64,000 bases of DNA from Zea mays (lineage: Eukaryota; Streptophyta; Magnoliopsida; Poales; Poaceae), in the NCBI RefSeq assembly GCF_902167145.1, contig NC_050096.1, forward strand, positions 179,525,825-179,589,824, given 5' to 3'. The position numbers were made by a program, and so were the translations under genes. This document shows positions 1 through 13,257 of this stretch, piece by piece. A model generated the notes under the pieces. It searched no databases. It worked only from the letters and a program-made list of their open reading frames with translations, and was not told where the DNA came from. Within the stretch, counting starts at the first letter, position 1, and each line of letters begins with the position of its first letter.

Positions 1-654
1 ACTTGTTCTCAAATGCTAAGAGTTAAGAACAAGGCAACATAAAAAGTGTTAAATGTTAAAGTCCTTCGTCCTTCGAAGCATTATCTCCCTTCGGGTATAA
101 TGAATTCTGGACGAAGGTTATGAAGGACAAATCTTCATAAGCGCAATAAATGATGAAGAAGGATTCATACACAAGATATGAAAAATAATATATACATTTT
201 AAACATTATTATCAACTTATTTTTATTTGTGTTGCTGTATCAACAATAACAAATTATAAATGTACCTTCGGCTCGAAGGAAAGCAGGGGTACAAGCGTGA
301 CGCGATAGTAAATGCCAAGTCAGCGTGAACAGTACGGGAATACTGTTCACCTATTTATAGGCACGGGTCGTAGCCCATGCAAAATTACATCCAGGCCCTT
401 TGCTTTTGACAATAACTCTATAGTAATCTATCTGGGTCTAGATAGTCTTTTCCTCTTTAAGTCGGTTTCCTCTTTTCTGCCATCATGCCGAAGCTCCCTT
501 GCGCACAGCTTCGGCTCTGTTCCATCCTTCGTATTGTTTCTGTGCTTCTTCATACTATGGGTTCTTGTTCGAAGATCCCTGTCCACACATTATACTCCAG
601 AGGCATTGTTAAATCATGTTTTTGAGGACCTTCGGTAGCCGAAGGCCCCCAACA
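1..654 (-). mobile_element. LTR, partial, runs off left edge (probably Ty3/gypsy)
   Basis: On the minus strand an LTR-like start, TGTTGGGGGCCTTCGG, lies at 654 and the sequence continues leftward out of the window. It is rich in CTTCGG/CCGAAG palindromes (for example 629-647 and near 65-80), typical of several maize gypsy LTRs. A TATA-like box, CTATAAATA on the minus strand, sits at 352-360. The internal region and the second LTR would lie left of base 1, so neither completeness nor a target duplication can be checked. The 108-aa open frame at 312-638 lies inside the LTR and is not believed to be a gene. Confidence 0.6.
352..360 (-). promoter_or_regulatory. TATA-like box of the left-edge LTR
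   Basis: CTATAAATA on the minus strand, about 300 bp into the LTR from its 5' end at 654. This is a reasonable position for a U3 promoter. Confidence 0.4.
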
Positions 655-936
655 GGAAGAAAACCGTGGTACTCAAAGTTGATCATTAGATCACTTGAGA
701 GGGATTGAGTGCAATCCTTGACCGAAGGAGGTCACTACAACGTGGAGTTGGCATTGGCCTAACCACGGGATAAAAATCACTGTGTCTTGTGTCTCTCTTC
801 ATTGTGATTGATTTTCTTCTAGAGTTCTCTCTTTAGCAACTTGGTTTTAATCGCACTAACATTTAATAACCAAGTTCTGGCTATTTAGTATTTGATTTTA
901 CAGGATCACCTATTCACCCCCCTTTAGATGCTCTCA
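655..936 (+). mobile_element. Truncated copia-like LTR 3' end
   Basis: The stretch ends CCTATTCACCCCCCTTTAG followed by a CTCTCA terminus near 936. This matches the closing block of the two Sirevirus LTRs in this window when those are read on the minus strand. Its left part is cut off by the gypsy-like LTR that ends at 654, so it looks like an older plus-strand LTR remnant. No PBS follows it. Confidence 0.4.
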
Positions 937-1488
937 GCTATTGTCTAAGCACCCTCTGGTTGAATGGGTTGGAAGGTAGATCAATTCCGTCTCCCTTCCT
1001 GGTATTGTCCATCTGAGTTAGAAACACATGGTAAGAAAGGATTGTAGACAAGGCGAGTAATTACGAGGCATGTTACTTTTGGGGATTTATTAGCTAAGTA
1101 GATTATTGTGTCACCTACTAAAGCTAATACATTACCTTATGGTGGTACATGCTAAGATGCCCGACCATACTATTTTAGTCAATCAAAGAAGCAAATCAAG
1201 CATTTATCATCAGAACAATCAACCAACATTTTTAAATAGAGAAAATAATTTTAATTTTGTCTTAGGTCTCCTATCTCTTTAAAAAGGGTCATAACCGTAG
1301 GATTCCAAGGTGTGAAATTCATCTTGTCTTAGAGTAGAAAAGATAAGAGTAATCAGAGTAGAACAGCAAAAGGTGATACCTGATCAAGATAAGTATAGAA
1401 AGAATCAGAGTAAGGTAAGTAGGTAAGGGTTTTGTCCATTTCTATTTAGGTTTTGTCCTACAGTCAATATTTCCTCTGATACTACTTC
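937..1488. other. Unassigned intergenic sequence
   Basis: AT-rich with no convincing coding frame, RNA gene or transposon terminus seen. Probably degraded repeat sequence. Confidence 0.4.
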
Positions 1489-4400
1489 TGCCACACCCGG
1501 ATTTAAGGGATAAAGCCGGGTGCGTCTCATATGTGCGCCAAGGAAGAACAACACATATAATAATAGAGTGTATAGAGATAAATGTCACAACATCATAAAG
1601 TAATTATTACATAGCGGAAGTATTACAAAATAAAAGATAAATATAAAGCGAACTAATGTCCATCCATGGCGCCATAAAGTCGACTAAGAGACGCTACCTA
1701 GATCAAGTCGTACTCTTCGTTGTGCGGCTCCACCTGGGCCACCTGTTGTTCTCCTGTGGGGGGGTTTATATATCGCAAGTGTGAGCTCACAAAAGATCAT
1801 AGCTCAACAAGTCGTGGGGAATAATGTGCATGAACTCACCAAAGGTGGGAGTTCATGTGATGTGTAAGGCTGATCAACAATAGGGGTTAAAGTTGAGCAC
1901 TGCTTTTAATTAAGTTGGTCAAATTTTATTAGCAATTACTAGGTGTAAGTAGATACCAAACCATAATAACAATAAAACAAAATTAATATAAATCCCATGC
2001 AATGCAAATGACGAATTGAATTTAGTTCCATAGTTTAATCATGCGAGAGTCCTGAGCTGCTCATGACTGCGAGCATGGCTAGTATACCAGTTTTACACTC
2101 TGCAGAGGTTGTACCCTATACCCACAAGTTATGTTACCCATCTGCCAAAGGGTCATGAATCCCATTCACCTCTACCAAGGAAGCGAGGCAGGGTAACACT
2201 ACGAGGCCTTTACAAAGTTTCACTAGCTTCAGAAAACCCGCTACAGTTCTAGGAAGAGCAATGCATGAATCCCCCGTCTGACCGCCATCGCAGCAAAATC
2301 AACCTGGGAACATCCCTACACGCCTACTCCCCTACTGCCCTTGCCCCTATCGGGTAAGGTAGTCCTCCACTAGCTTTCCTAGTTAGTCAGCCAAGGGCGT
2401 CCCATACCACCCTTGTGGTGGCACGTGTTTCTCAAGTTAAGCTCCATGTTCCAATCAAAAATAATGATCTTGACATGAATGATAAATAAAATGACAGTAT
2501 AATTGGAACATGGACATAATGTAATATTAAACCCAAAACCATATAGAGCAATAGCAAAACTACCAAAATAGTTATGGGGTAAACAAGATAACAAGATAAC
2601 CAAACTAGGGTGACCTATTGGGTCCCATCAAAATTAAGCCTACACATGGATAAGTGATATTAAAAAACATTATTGGGTAATAAAAGTGGTCAAGGGCACA
2701 ACTTGTCTTTCATGAGCTCCTGCTCAGCAACTTCTACCTGCTGAACACCCGGATCGTCAGCCACTAGCTCTTCTACTCGCCACAATTCAAACAAGCATAG
2801 TGCAAAGGAGAAATTAAAATCACACCAAACATGTATACAAAATACATATTAATAATCTACATATTGAAATAAGATCATAGAAAAAAAGAATCATTAAATT
2901 CGGAGTTGCGAATTTTAAGTTATGAATTTTCAAAGGTTTTATGTGTTTGGTACAAGATTAATTAGGAGATTAATTTTAATATAGTTTTCATGTCAAAACA
3001 GAGACACTATGTGATGAACAAAATTATTACAAAATTATAGGAACTGGAATGGACCAATTTAGACTTAATATGAATTTTCTAGGAATTAAACAAATTCTAG
3101 TTATTATTTTTACATTAAAAATCAATTTCTATATTTATTTATCTACTTTCTCTGTTCTCTGGACTATGCACCAAAAACAGAGAAGCGCAGGGGTTATCGT
3201 GCAATATTACCTAGACTCAGAGTACAGTCACCCTGGACTGCGGGTTGATTCTATAATAGGAGCCGTCCGATCAAACATCGATGCTGCATATTAGATTGGC
3301 ACCCCGCCGAACCGGTATTCAACGTGATCCGACCGATCATAGATCAACGCCCCTCAACAGATCATAACCCCCTAGACCACGCTACCCCTCGGATCTAACA
3401 TCTACGGTTTAGATCTATCGCGCGAAAGGGTATATCTCGTATTGAATCATGGCCTGTCATCGCGAGATCCACGGCCCCGGACCTTTCTTCTTCCGGTAGG
3501 CCGTCCGCCCAGTGAATGGTGTCACGGCGGCGATACCTCGCCGGTGACATTAGATTTCGCAAACCGGTGCTCTAATCCCCTAACCGAACGAGGCTACACG
3601 ATTATAGGAATGGGGCGAACACGATCAACGACATACCGGAGGCGGACGCGACTTCGGAAACGGTGTCCACGGCGATGCCGATCCCGCGGCAGAGACCCAA
3701 CCACAGCGAATAATTCCCGTCCAGCTGTGGCCTCGCTCACCAAGCTTCTCCCCCAAGCGCGACCCGAGCACACTCCCGCACGTCCGGGCCCAGGTTACGG
3801 GTGCCGAGCGGCGAGTATGGTGGGATTCAACGGCGTGGACTTCCGCGATCCCTCCCTGGCAGCGGCTGAAAGAAGCGGGGCACAGGAAGAGGTACGAGGA
3901 GAGGGTCGGGTCCGCATTTGAAGCCTGGGCGGTGTGGGATCGTGGGCAGCGGGGATCCCGCGCAGTGCAACAGCTTTTGCCGGGGAAGAAGAACAGTGCC
4001 ATCCGACATGTGGGCCCGCGCCGATCAGTGGGTTCATTGTGTGGTGAACGGTGACAGGTGGGGTCTTGGAATCAGCGAGACAGCTGCAACGGACGCGTGG
4101 TTGGACGACTGGCTAGTGGGGCCCTTCCATCAGTGTGGGTGGCGAGCGAGCTGGCTGACTGGTGGACCCAACGTGTCGGCGCGCGCAAGTGGTGTTGGAT
4201 TGCGAAGAGAGAGGTGAGATGGGTCGTTCCTAGTGATTTGGCCCAATGCACGATTTCTCTATTTCCTTTCTTTTTCTTTTTGCTTTTCTATTTTCTTTTC
4301 TTTTCTTTTCTTTTATATTTTTAGATTTGAAATTTAAATTCAAATTTGACTGTGATCTTGCATTAATATTAATTGTACAAATTGATCATACTAGTATAGA

Positions 4401-4625
4401 ATAATTTTATCTATTTATTTATTTTCTTTACTTGTATAGTATTTTCCTTCTCTTTCTCCAAATTCTAGAGCTCAAATTGTGTCTCAGATCACAATATTAA
4501 CATGATTATATTTTTATTGATATTATCATTGTTTATAAATGCACAATCAAATAAACTCCGGCATGGTGCACAAGTTGTTCATGTCTCATTTGTTAATTAT
4601 TCGCTTTTAGGTGTGGTTATCCACA
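1489..4625 (+). mobile_element. Old LTR (about 3.1 kb), same family as the solo LTR at 14958-18328
   Basis: It begins TGCCACACCCGG at 1489 and probably ends near TTATCCACA at 4625. Long blocks match the reverse complement of the solo LTR at 14958-18328: the block around 1800-1930 matches about 17880-18010, the block around 2300-2470 matches about 17340-17470, and the pyrimidine-rich stretch at 4255-4320 matches about 15405-15460. Size and layout fit Tekay/Del-type chromovirus LTRs, but that name is an inference. Flanking 5-mers (ACTTC, TGTTC) agree only in part, so the right end is approximate and no duplication is claimed. The open frames at 3442-4324 are GC-rich LTR sequence, not genes. Confidence 0.6.
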
Positions 4626-4701
4626 TGTTCAGATAAATAGAGGCAAACCATATAAGTAAATCAACTCTATTTGCACTATTTACACTTTTGGTTATTACAA
4701 A

Positions 4702-5449
4702 TTTCCTTTCAACGCACATTATTACCATCCTAAATTTGTGTGCATCCAGCAAGAAACATATTTTTTACGCGATGTACCACACTACATAAATATCTACACC
4801 GTGTAGCATAATTAGTATCAGTATATGTCATAATCTAGTTCCAACGAGCCTATCAGCATGGCTATTGCAGAGATCCTATTTTTATGGATGAAATTAACCA
4901 TTTAAATCAGATTTTTGGTTTCCATGCATGCCAATCTATTTCCTTTCAATACACATTCTTTGCAATCCTAAATTTGTGCAGCAAAAAACTGATTTTTACA
5001 TGGTGTACCACACCGCATAAATATCTACACCATGTATCATATTTAGTATCAGTATATATCATAAACTGGTTCTAACGAGCCTAACTACATGGCTGTTTAT
5101 AGAGATCCTATATTTTTTAGAGAAATAAAGAATTTAAATCAATTTTTTGTTTACATGCATGTCAATCAGTTTCCTCTCAACACATATTCTTGTCATCCTA
5201 AATTTGTGCAAATGCAACAGGAAACTAATTTTTTATGCGGTGTACCGTATTGCATAAATTACTACACAGTGTAGCATAATTAGTATCAACATATATCATA
5301 AAATGTTTCTAACGAGACTAGCTACATGACTGTTATAGAGATCCTATATTATGGACAGAATAAAACATTAAAATCAGATTTTTTTGTTTCTATGCATGCT
5401 AATCCATCTCCTAAATTTGTACGCATGACTTCCAAATTTGTTGAGCATG
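4702..5449. repeat. Tandem repeat, three copies of 231-237 bp plus a remnant
   Basis: Units begin at 4702, 4939 and 5170 with TTTCCTYTCAA, and each carries the same ordered motifs: CCTAAATTTGTG, a GTGTACCRYAYYRCATAAA block, TAGTATCARYATATRTCATAA, ACGAGNCTA and AGAGATCCTAT. A fourth, truncated copy (from about 5405) is interrupted by the Sirevirus LTR at 5450. Copies are visibly diverged, so the array is old. Open frames inside it are not conserved between units. Confidence 0.8.
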
Positions 5450-6628
5450 TGAAAGTTGCCTAGAGGGGGTGAATAGGCGAAATCTGAAATTTATAACTTA
5501 AACACACACACACTACAAGTCGGGGTTAGCGTTAGAATTAAATTCGAGTCCGAGAGAGAGGGGGGAAACAAATCAAATGGGAATCAAGCGAATGAACACG
5601 GTGATTTGTTTTACCGAGGTTCGGTTCCAAAGAACCTAGTCCCCATTGAGGTGGTCACAAAGACCGGGTCTCTTTCAACCCTTTCCCTCTCTCAAACGAT
5701 CACTTAGACTGAGTGAGCTTTCTCCTTAATCAAACGGGCCACTTAGACCCCACAAGGACCACCACACACTTAGGTGTCTCTTGCTTTGATTACAAGTCAC
5801 TTCGGAACAAGAATGAGGATGGAAGAAAGCGATCCAAGCAACAAGAGCGCAAATGAACACGAGCACACACACTCTCTCAAGTCACTAGGTGGTTGGAATG
5901 AATTCTAGACTTGGAGAGGATTTGATCTTTGGAAATGTGTCTTGGAGTGAATGCACTAGCTCTTGTATTGAATGAGAACTTTAGAAAACTTGGATGCTTG
6001 GAGTTGTGGTGGTTGGGGGGTATTTATAGCCCTCAACCATCAAGGTAGCCGTTGGGAGGCTACTGGCGATGGGCGCACTGGACAGTCCGGTGCGCCACCG
6101 GACAGGTCCTGTTCACTGTCCGGTGAGCCGCCATGTCACCCAACCGTTAGGGTTTGGAGCTGAGTCGACCGTTGGGGCTTTGTCCTCTTGCGGAACCGGA
6201 CAGTCAGGTGCCCCTCTAACTTTCTGCTCTGACTTCTGCCGCGCACTATTCACGCACTGTAGCACTTTGCAGAGTCGACCGTTGCGTGAGTTTGCCGTTG
6301 CTCCACTGGCACACCGGACAGTCCGGTGGATTATAGTGGAGGGCGCCTTTGAATTCCCGAGAGTGGTTGCTTCGGATTTGTACGGGCATGGTGCACCAGA
6401 CACTGTCTGGTGGCACACCAAACAGTCCGGTGCGCCAGTCCATAGCACAGTCAAGTCTTTGCTCCTTTTAATTTTAGTCCCTAACTTGAATTTTTTATTG
6501 GTTTGTGTTGAACCTTATGCACCTATAATACATGAGTTCTAGAGCAAACTAGTTAGTCCATATATTTGTGTTGGACATTCAACCACCAAAATTAATTGTA
6601 GGAAAAGGTTAACCTTATTTCCCTTTCA
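5450..6628 (-). repeat. 3' LTR of Sirevirus 1
   Basis: It starts with TGAAAGGGAAATAAGG (minus strand, from 6628) and ends CTTTCA at 5450. It contains repeated palindromes related to CACCGGACAGTCCGGTG between about 6075 and 6440, and a TATA box, CTATAAATA on the minus strand, at 6021-6029. Such palindromes are a known hallmark of maize Sirevirus LTRs. Confidence 0.88.
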
Positions 6629-7503
6629 ATCTCCCCCTTTTTGGTGATTGATGCCAACACAAACCAAAGCAAATATAAAGTGCAGAAATTAAACTAGTTT
6701 GCAATTGAGATGACAATGCATAGGTTACTTAGAATTAAACCAATATGAGAGTCTTACTAAGAATAAGAGTGAATGGATTGCTTTCTTTTGTTTAACATTT
6801 TGGACCACTTTTGCACCACTTGTTTTGTTTTTGCAAATCCATTTTGAAAATCTTTTCAAAGTCTTTTTGCAAATAGTCAAAGGTATATGAATAAGATTGT
6901 ACGAAGCATTTTCAAGATTTGAAATTTCTCCCCCTGTTTCAAATGCTTTTCTTTTGACTAAATAAAAGCTCCCCCTGAATGAAATTCTCCTCTTAGCTTT
7001 CAAGAGGGTTTTTAAATGGATACCAATTTTGAAATCTTATTTTCATAAGCATAGATACCAATTGAAAAACAATCATTTGTGAAAACCAATTAAATCTTCA
7101 TTTCGAAAATTTTGAAATGGTGGTGCGGTCCTTTTGCTTTGGGCTTAATATTTTCTCCCCCTTTGGCATTAATCGCCAAAAGCGGAGAACTTTGGAGCCC
7201 TTTGCATTTTCTCCCCCTTTGGGCCTAACATCACCTCCCAAATGGTAATATAAATACGAGTGAGGATCATACCATTGAGAGCTTGCGGAATACCGGCAAA
7301 GGGTAGATAATACCATTAGAGTTGAGTGGAAGCGTTGTCTTTGCCGAATACTCCATTTCCCTTTCAATCTACGACTTGGTATAGAAATACACTTGAAAAC
7401 ACATTAGTCATAGTTTTGGCACAAGAAGAATAAGAAAGATGCAATTGTACCAAATGAAAGAGATATGATCAAAGGTATATAAATGAGTTATGTGTGCAAT
7501 GTT
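6629..7503 (-). repeat. Polypurine tract array of Sirevirus 1
   Basis: The primary PPT lies next to the LTR at about 6629-6645 (CTCCCCCTTTTTGG on the plus strand). Further CTCCCCCT-type tracts occur near 6928, 6970, 7155 and 7211, each with local sequence shared with the second element. Multiple PPT-like tracts between pol and the 3' LTR are a recognised Sirevirus feature. There is no env-like frame. Confidence 0.7.
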
Positions 7504-10500
7504 TCAATCAAAATTCCGAGAATCAAGAATATTTAGCTCATTCTTAAGTTTGCTAAAGGTTTTCTCATCCAGTGGCTTGGTAAAGATATCAGCTAATTGA
7601 TCTTTGGTGTTAACATAAGATATTTCGATATCCCCCTTTATTGGTGATCTCTTAGAAAGTGATACCGAATATCTATGTGCTTAGTGCGGCTGTGTTCAAC
7701 GAGATTATCCGCCATGCGGATTGCACTCTCATTATCACATAGGAGAGGGACTTTGCTCAATTTGTAGCCATAGTCCCTGAGGGTTTGCCTCATCCAAAGT
7801 AATTGCGCACAACAATGACCTACGACAATATACTCGGCTTCGGTGGTAGAAAGAGCTATGGAGTTTTGTTACTTTGACGCCCAAGACACTAGGGATCTCC
7901 CCAGAAACTGATAAGTCCCTTATGTGCTCTTCCTATCAATTTTACACCTTGCCCAATCGACATCAGAATATCCTATTAAATCAAAAGTGGATCCCTTGGG
8001 ATACCAAAGCCCAAACTTAGGAGTGTAGACTAAGTATCTCATGATTCTCTTTACGGCCCTAAGGTGAACTTCCTTAAAATCGGCTTGGAACCTTGCACAC
8101 ATGCATACAGAAAGCATAATATCCAGTCGAGATGCACATAGATAGAGTAAAGATCCTATCATCGACCGATATACCTTTTGATCTACGGATTTACCTCTTG
8201 TGTCGAGGTCAAGATGCCCATTGGTTCCCATGGGTGTCTTGATGGGTTTGCCATCCTTCATCCCAAACTTCTTAAGTATGTCTTGAATGTACTTTGTTTG
8301 AGAGATGAAGGTGCCATCTTGGAGTTGCTTGATTTGAAATCCTAGGAAATATCTCAACTCCCCCATCATAGACATCTCGAATTTCTGTACCATGATCCTA
8401 CTAAACTCTTCACAAGTAGACTTGTTAGTAGACCCAAATATGATATCATCAACATAAATTTGGCATATAAACAAGTCTTTTTCAACAATTTTAGTAAAGA
8501 GTGTAGGATCGTCTTTACCAACTTTGAAGCCATTAGTGATAAGAAAGTCTCACGGGCATTCATACCATGCTCTTGGGGCTTGCTTGAGCCCATAAAGCGC
8601 CTTTGAGAGTTTATAAACATGGTTAGGGTACTCACTATCTTCAAAGCCAGGAGGTTGCTCAACATAGAACTCTTCCTTGATAGGTCCATTGAGTAAGGCA
8701 CTCTTCACGTCCATTTGATAAAGCTTGAAGCCATGGTAAGTAGCATAGGCAAGTAATATGCGAATAGACTCAAGCCTAGCTACGGGTGCATAAGTTTCAT
8801 CGAAATCCAAACCTTCGACTTGTGAATAACCTTTGGCCACAAGTCGGGCTTTGTTCCTTACACCACACCATGTTCATCTTGCTTGTTGCGGAATACCCAC
8901 TTGGTACCTACAACATTTTGATTAGGACGTGGAACTAAATGACATACCTCATTCCTCGTGAAGTTGTTGAGCTTCTCTTGCATAGCCACCACCCAATCCG
9001 AATCTTTTAATGCATCCTCTACCCTGTATGGCTCAATAGAGGAAACAAAAGAGTAATGTTCACAGAAATGAGCAACTCGAGATCTAGTGATTACCCCCTT
9101 ATGAATGTCACCAAGGATGGAGTTGACGGGGTGATCTCGTTGAATTGCTTGGTAGACTCTTGGGTGTGGTGGTCTTTGACCTTGTATCTCTTGCTCATCT
9201 TCCTTGTCTTCTTTATTTTTATCTCCCCTTTTATCATTGACCTCTTCTTGAGGTGACCCATGCTCTTGATCTTCATCTTCATCATTTTGAGCCTCATCCT
9301 CATCTTGGGTTGGTGGAGATGCTTGGTTGAAAGATAACAGTTGATCTTGTGCTTGTGGAGGCTCTTCAGGTTCCTTAGGACACACATCCACAATGGACAT
9401 GTTCCTTAGCGCGATGCACGGAGCCTCTTCATCATCTAATTCATCAAGATCAACTTGCTCCACTTGGGAGCCATTAGTCTCATCAAACACAATGTCACAA
9501 CAAACTTCAACTAGTCTAGTGGACTTGTTAAAGACTATATGCCCTTGTGTTTGAATCATAACCAAGTAAAAAGCCTTCTACAGCTTTAGGAGCAAATTTA
9601 GATTTTCTACCTCTTTTAATAAGAATAAAGCATTTGCACCCAAATACTCTAAAATATGAAACATTGGGCTTTTTACTAGTGAGGAGTTCATATGATGTCT
9701 TCTTGAGGATTCGGTGAAGGTAGAGCTGGTTGATGGAGTAGCAAGCAGTGTTGATTGCTTCCGCCCAAAATCGGTCAGGAGTCTTGTACTCATCAAGCAT
9801 GGTTCTTGCCATGTCCAGTAGAGTTCTATTTTTCCTCTCCACTACACCATTTTGTTGATGTGTGTAGGGAGAAGAAAACTCATGCTTGATGCCCTTCTAT
9901 TTGAGAATTCTTGAACTCCGTCCCATTGTCGCTTCTTATCTTTTTGATTCTCAATCCGAACTTATTTTGAGCCCGTCTCAAGAATCCTTTTAGTGTATCT
10001 TGGGTCTGAGATTTTTCCTGCAAAAAGAATACCCAAGTGAAGCGAGAATAATCATCCACAATTACTAGACGGTACTTACTCCCGCCGATGCTTATGTAAG
10101 CGATCGGGCCGAATAGATCCATGTGGAGTAGCTCAAGCGGCCTGTCCGTTGTCATTATATTCTTGTGTGGAACAAATCCTGTCTTTCTCAAAATGAACAT
10201 TTGTTAGTCCTAAAATGTGCTCTCCCTTTAGAAGTTTGTGGAGATTCTTCATCCCAACATGGGCTAGTTGGCGATGCCAGAGCCAACCCATATTAGTCTT
10301 AGCAATTAAACAAGTGTCGAGTTCAGCTTTGTTATCATTAAAATTAACCAAATATAGCTGACCCTCTAACACTCCCTTAAATGCTAATGAATCATCACTC
10401 CTTCTAAAGACAGTAACACCTATATCTGTAAATAGACATTTGTAGCCCATTTTGCATAATTGAGAAACTGAAAGCAAGTTGTAATCTAAAGAATCTACAA

Positions 10501-10708
10501 GAAAAACATTGGAAATGGAATGGTCATGAGATATAGCAATTTTACCCAATCCTTTGACCAAACCTTGATTTCCATCCCCGAATGTGATAGCTCGTTGGGG
10601 ATCCTCGTTTTTCTCATAGGAGGAGAACATTCTCTTCTCCTCTGTCATGTGGTTTGTGCATCCGCTATCGATTATCCAACTTGAACCACCAGATGCATAA
10701 ACCTGCAA
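7504..10708 (-). pseudogene. pol: Sirevirus 1 pol (protease, integrase, RT, RNase H), broken
   Basis: The order on the minus strand is aspartic protease with DSGCTNHM near 10660, the GAG-pre-integrase HRQLAHVG motif near 10260, the integrase core (VDDYSRF and SDNGTEF motifs), a copia RT region with YVDD at 8445-8456, then a decayed RNase H ending at 7504. Against the second element a block of about 50 bp is missing near 10170, removing the zinc-binding cysteines, and a smaller block near 9893. Frames shift repeatedly (near 9890, 9850, 8850, 8550 and 7920). It cannot encode a working polyprotein. Confidence 0.85.
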
Positions 10709-10714
10709 AACAAT

Positions 10715-11059
10715 TTAGGCCTTGTTCTTAGGTACCCAAACAGTCTTGGATCCTTTCATGTTAGAAACAAGCATCTTGGGTACCCAAACACAAGTCTTTG
10801 AGCTCTTGTCAACTACTTTGCCTGATTTGTTAGTAAGCACATATGATGCATCAAAAGTCTTAAATGAAATGTTATGTTCATTTGATACAGTAGGAATTTT
10901 CTTTTTAGGCAATTTAACATGAGTGGTTTGCCTAGAGCTAGATGCCTCATTCTTATACATAAAAGCATGGTGAGAAACTGTATGAGGTTTTCTAGCACGA
11001 ATCTTCCTAATTTTGTGCTCAGGATAATTAGCAGGATATAAAATGTAGCCTTCATTATC
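10715..11059 (-). pseudogene. Sirevirus 1 gag-protease linker
   Basis: It encodes a Lys/Ser/Thr-rich segment with two WVPK repeats, read from 10960. It ends in a TAA codon at 10715-10717 in the same frame as the downstream protease. The second element has a TAA at the equivalent point. Confidence 0.6.
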
Positions 11060-13257
11060 CTAAACTATGGGAGCCTTGCCCTTAACAAAATTAGACAATC
11101 TTTTAGGGGTATTAAGCTTGACATTGCTTCCCTGTTGGAATCCAATGTCATCCTTAATGCCAGGGCGTCTCCCATTATAGAGCATGCTTTTAGCAAATTT
11201 AAACTTCTCATTTTCAAGCTCATGCTCTGCAATTTTAGCATCTAATTTAGCTATATGATCATTTTGTTTCTTAATCATGGTAATGTGATCATCAATAGTT
11301 TCAACATTAATATCTCTATATCTAGTACAAATAGAAACATGATCAACAGTAGATGTAGAGGGTTTGCATGCATTTAATTCATCTATCTTAGCATTTAATT
11401 TAACATTCTCATCTCTAAGACATGAAATAGAATCATTGCAAACATTCAAGTTTTCAATCTTAGAAATTAAACTATCATTTTTAGTTCTAAGACTAGAAAT
11501 TGTATCATTGAATTCATCAATCTTAGCATTTAGACTAGCATTTTCATTTCTAAGACCAATAATTGAATCATGACAAAGGCTAAGCTCCTTAGTCAAGTTT
11601 TCACATTTTTCTACTTCCTGAGCATAAGCATTCTTCACCTTAACATGTTTTTTGTTTTCTTTAATAAGGAAGTCCTCATGGTTTTCCAAGAGATCACCCT
11701 TCTCATTAATGGTTTCAATTAGTTCATTTAATTTTTTCTTTTGTTCCATGTTAAGGTTGGCAAAAAGAGACATTAAATCATCTTCATTATCACTAGAGCT
11801 ACCCTCATCACTAGATGTTGTATATTTGGGGGTGGCTCTAGAATGTACCTTCTTTTTTTGTCGTCCTTAGCCATGAAACATTTGTGGCCGACGTTGGGGA
11901 AGAGGAGTCCTTTGTTGATGGCGATGTTGGCGGCATCCTCGTCGGAGGAGGAGTCGGTGGAGCTCTCATCAGAGTCCCATTCCCAACACACGTGGGCATC
12001 GCCGCCCTTCTTCTTGTAATACCTCTTCTTTTCTTTCTTCTTCCCCTTCTTGTCGTCGCCCCTGTCACTATCACTTGAATTTGGACATTTAGCAATAAAA
12101 TGACCGGGCTTACCACACTTGTAGCACACCCTCTTGTAGCGGGGTTTGTAGTCCTTCCCCCTCCTTTGCTTGAGGATTTGGCGGAAGCTCTTGATGATGA
12201 GCGTCATTTCCTCATTGTCGAGCTTGGAGGCGTCGATTGGAAGCCTACTCGGTGTAGACTCACTGTTCTCTTCTTCCGTCGCTTTGAATGCAACGGGTTG
12301 CACCTCAGGTGTGGAGGTGGCGCCTTGCTCCAAGTTGACGATGTGTTTGGAGTCTTTGATCATTAGCTCAAAGCTCACAAACTTACCGATCACTTCCTCG
12401 GGAGACATTAGCTTGTTTCTAGGATCTCCACGGATTAGTTGCACTTGAGTGGGATTACGGAAAATAAGAGATCTAAGAATAACCTTGACCATTTCATGGT
12501 CATCCCACTTGGTGCTCCTGAGGTTGCACACTTGGTTCACCAAGGTCTTGAGCCGATTGTTCATCGCTTGCGACTCTTCTCCCTTGTTGGGGATGAATCG
12601 ACCGAGTTCTCCCTCGATTGTCTCGCGCTTGGTGATCTTGGTCACCTCGTCCCCTTCGTGCGCCATTTTGAGGACGTCCCAAATTTCTTTGGCACTTTTT
12701 AACCCTTGCACCTTATTATACTCCTCTCGACACAAGGAGGCAAGGAGTATAGTCGTGGCTTGGGAGTTAAAGTGCCTAATTTGGGCAACCTCGTTCGAAT
12801 CGTAGTCTTTGTCCCCCTCCTTTGGTACCTGCGCTCCAAACTCAACAATTTCCCATATGCTTTCGTGGAGTGAGGTTAGGTGATGCCTCATTTTATCACT
12901 CCACATACAATAATCTTCACCATCAAAATATGGTGGTTTTCCTAAGGGAACAGAAAGTAGAGGAGCGCGCTTAGAAATGCGGGGATAGCGAAGGGGCATC
13001 TTACTATACTTCTTGCGCTCATGGCGCTTAGAAGTAGTGGACGACGAGTCGGAGTCGGATGTGGAGGGCGACGATGAGTCGGTCTCGTAGTAGACCACTT
13101 TCTTCATCTTCTTCTTGTCGCCTCTCCAATGGGACTTGATGGAGGAAGAGGATTCCTCCTTATGTTTGTTGCCAGACTCTCTTGAAAGAGTCCTCCCCGA
13201 GCTTGCGGGCTTGTCGCCGATCATGATCTCCCTCTTGGCGTGATCTCCCGACATCAC
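11060..13257 (-). pseudogene. gag: Sirevirus 1 gag, frameshifted
   Basis: A 494-aa frame (13257-11773) carries a copia Gag core. It has a zinc knuckle CYKCGKPGHFIAKC (CX2CX4HX4C) at about residues 378-391, then a Lys/Arg-rich and an Asp/Ser-rich stretch. A shift near 11860 moves the true continuation into another frame (237 aa, 11773-11060). That part is a long coiled coil with repeated Asn/Leu/Lys heptad-like units. Extended coiled-coil Gag tails are known in Sireviruses. A linker frame follows at 10960-10715 and ends in TAA before the protease. Confidence 0.82.

Noticed and set aside
3442..4324. Several GC-rich open frames as genes
   Set aside because: They lie within the LTR at 1489-4625, overlap on both strands and encode Arg/Pro-rich low-complexity products.
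9056..9256. Plus-strand frames across the Sirevirus coding regions (also 12449-12805, 25472-25816, 26387-27112)
   Set aside because: Antisense shadows of gag-pol on the minus strand.
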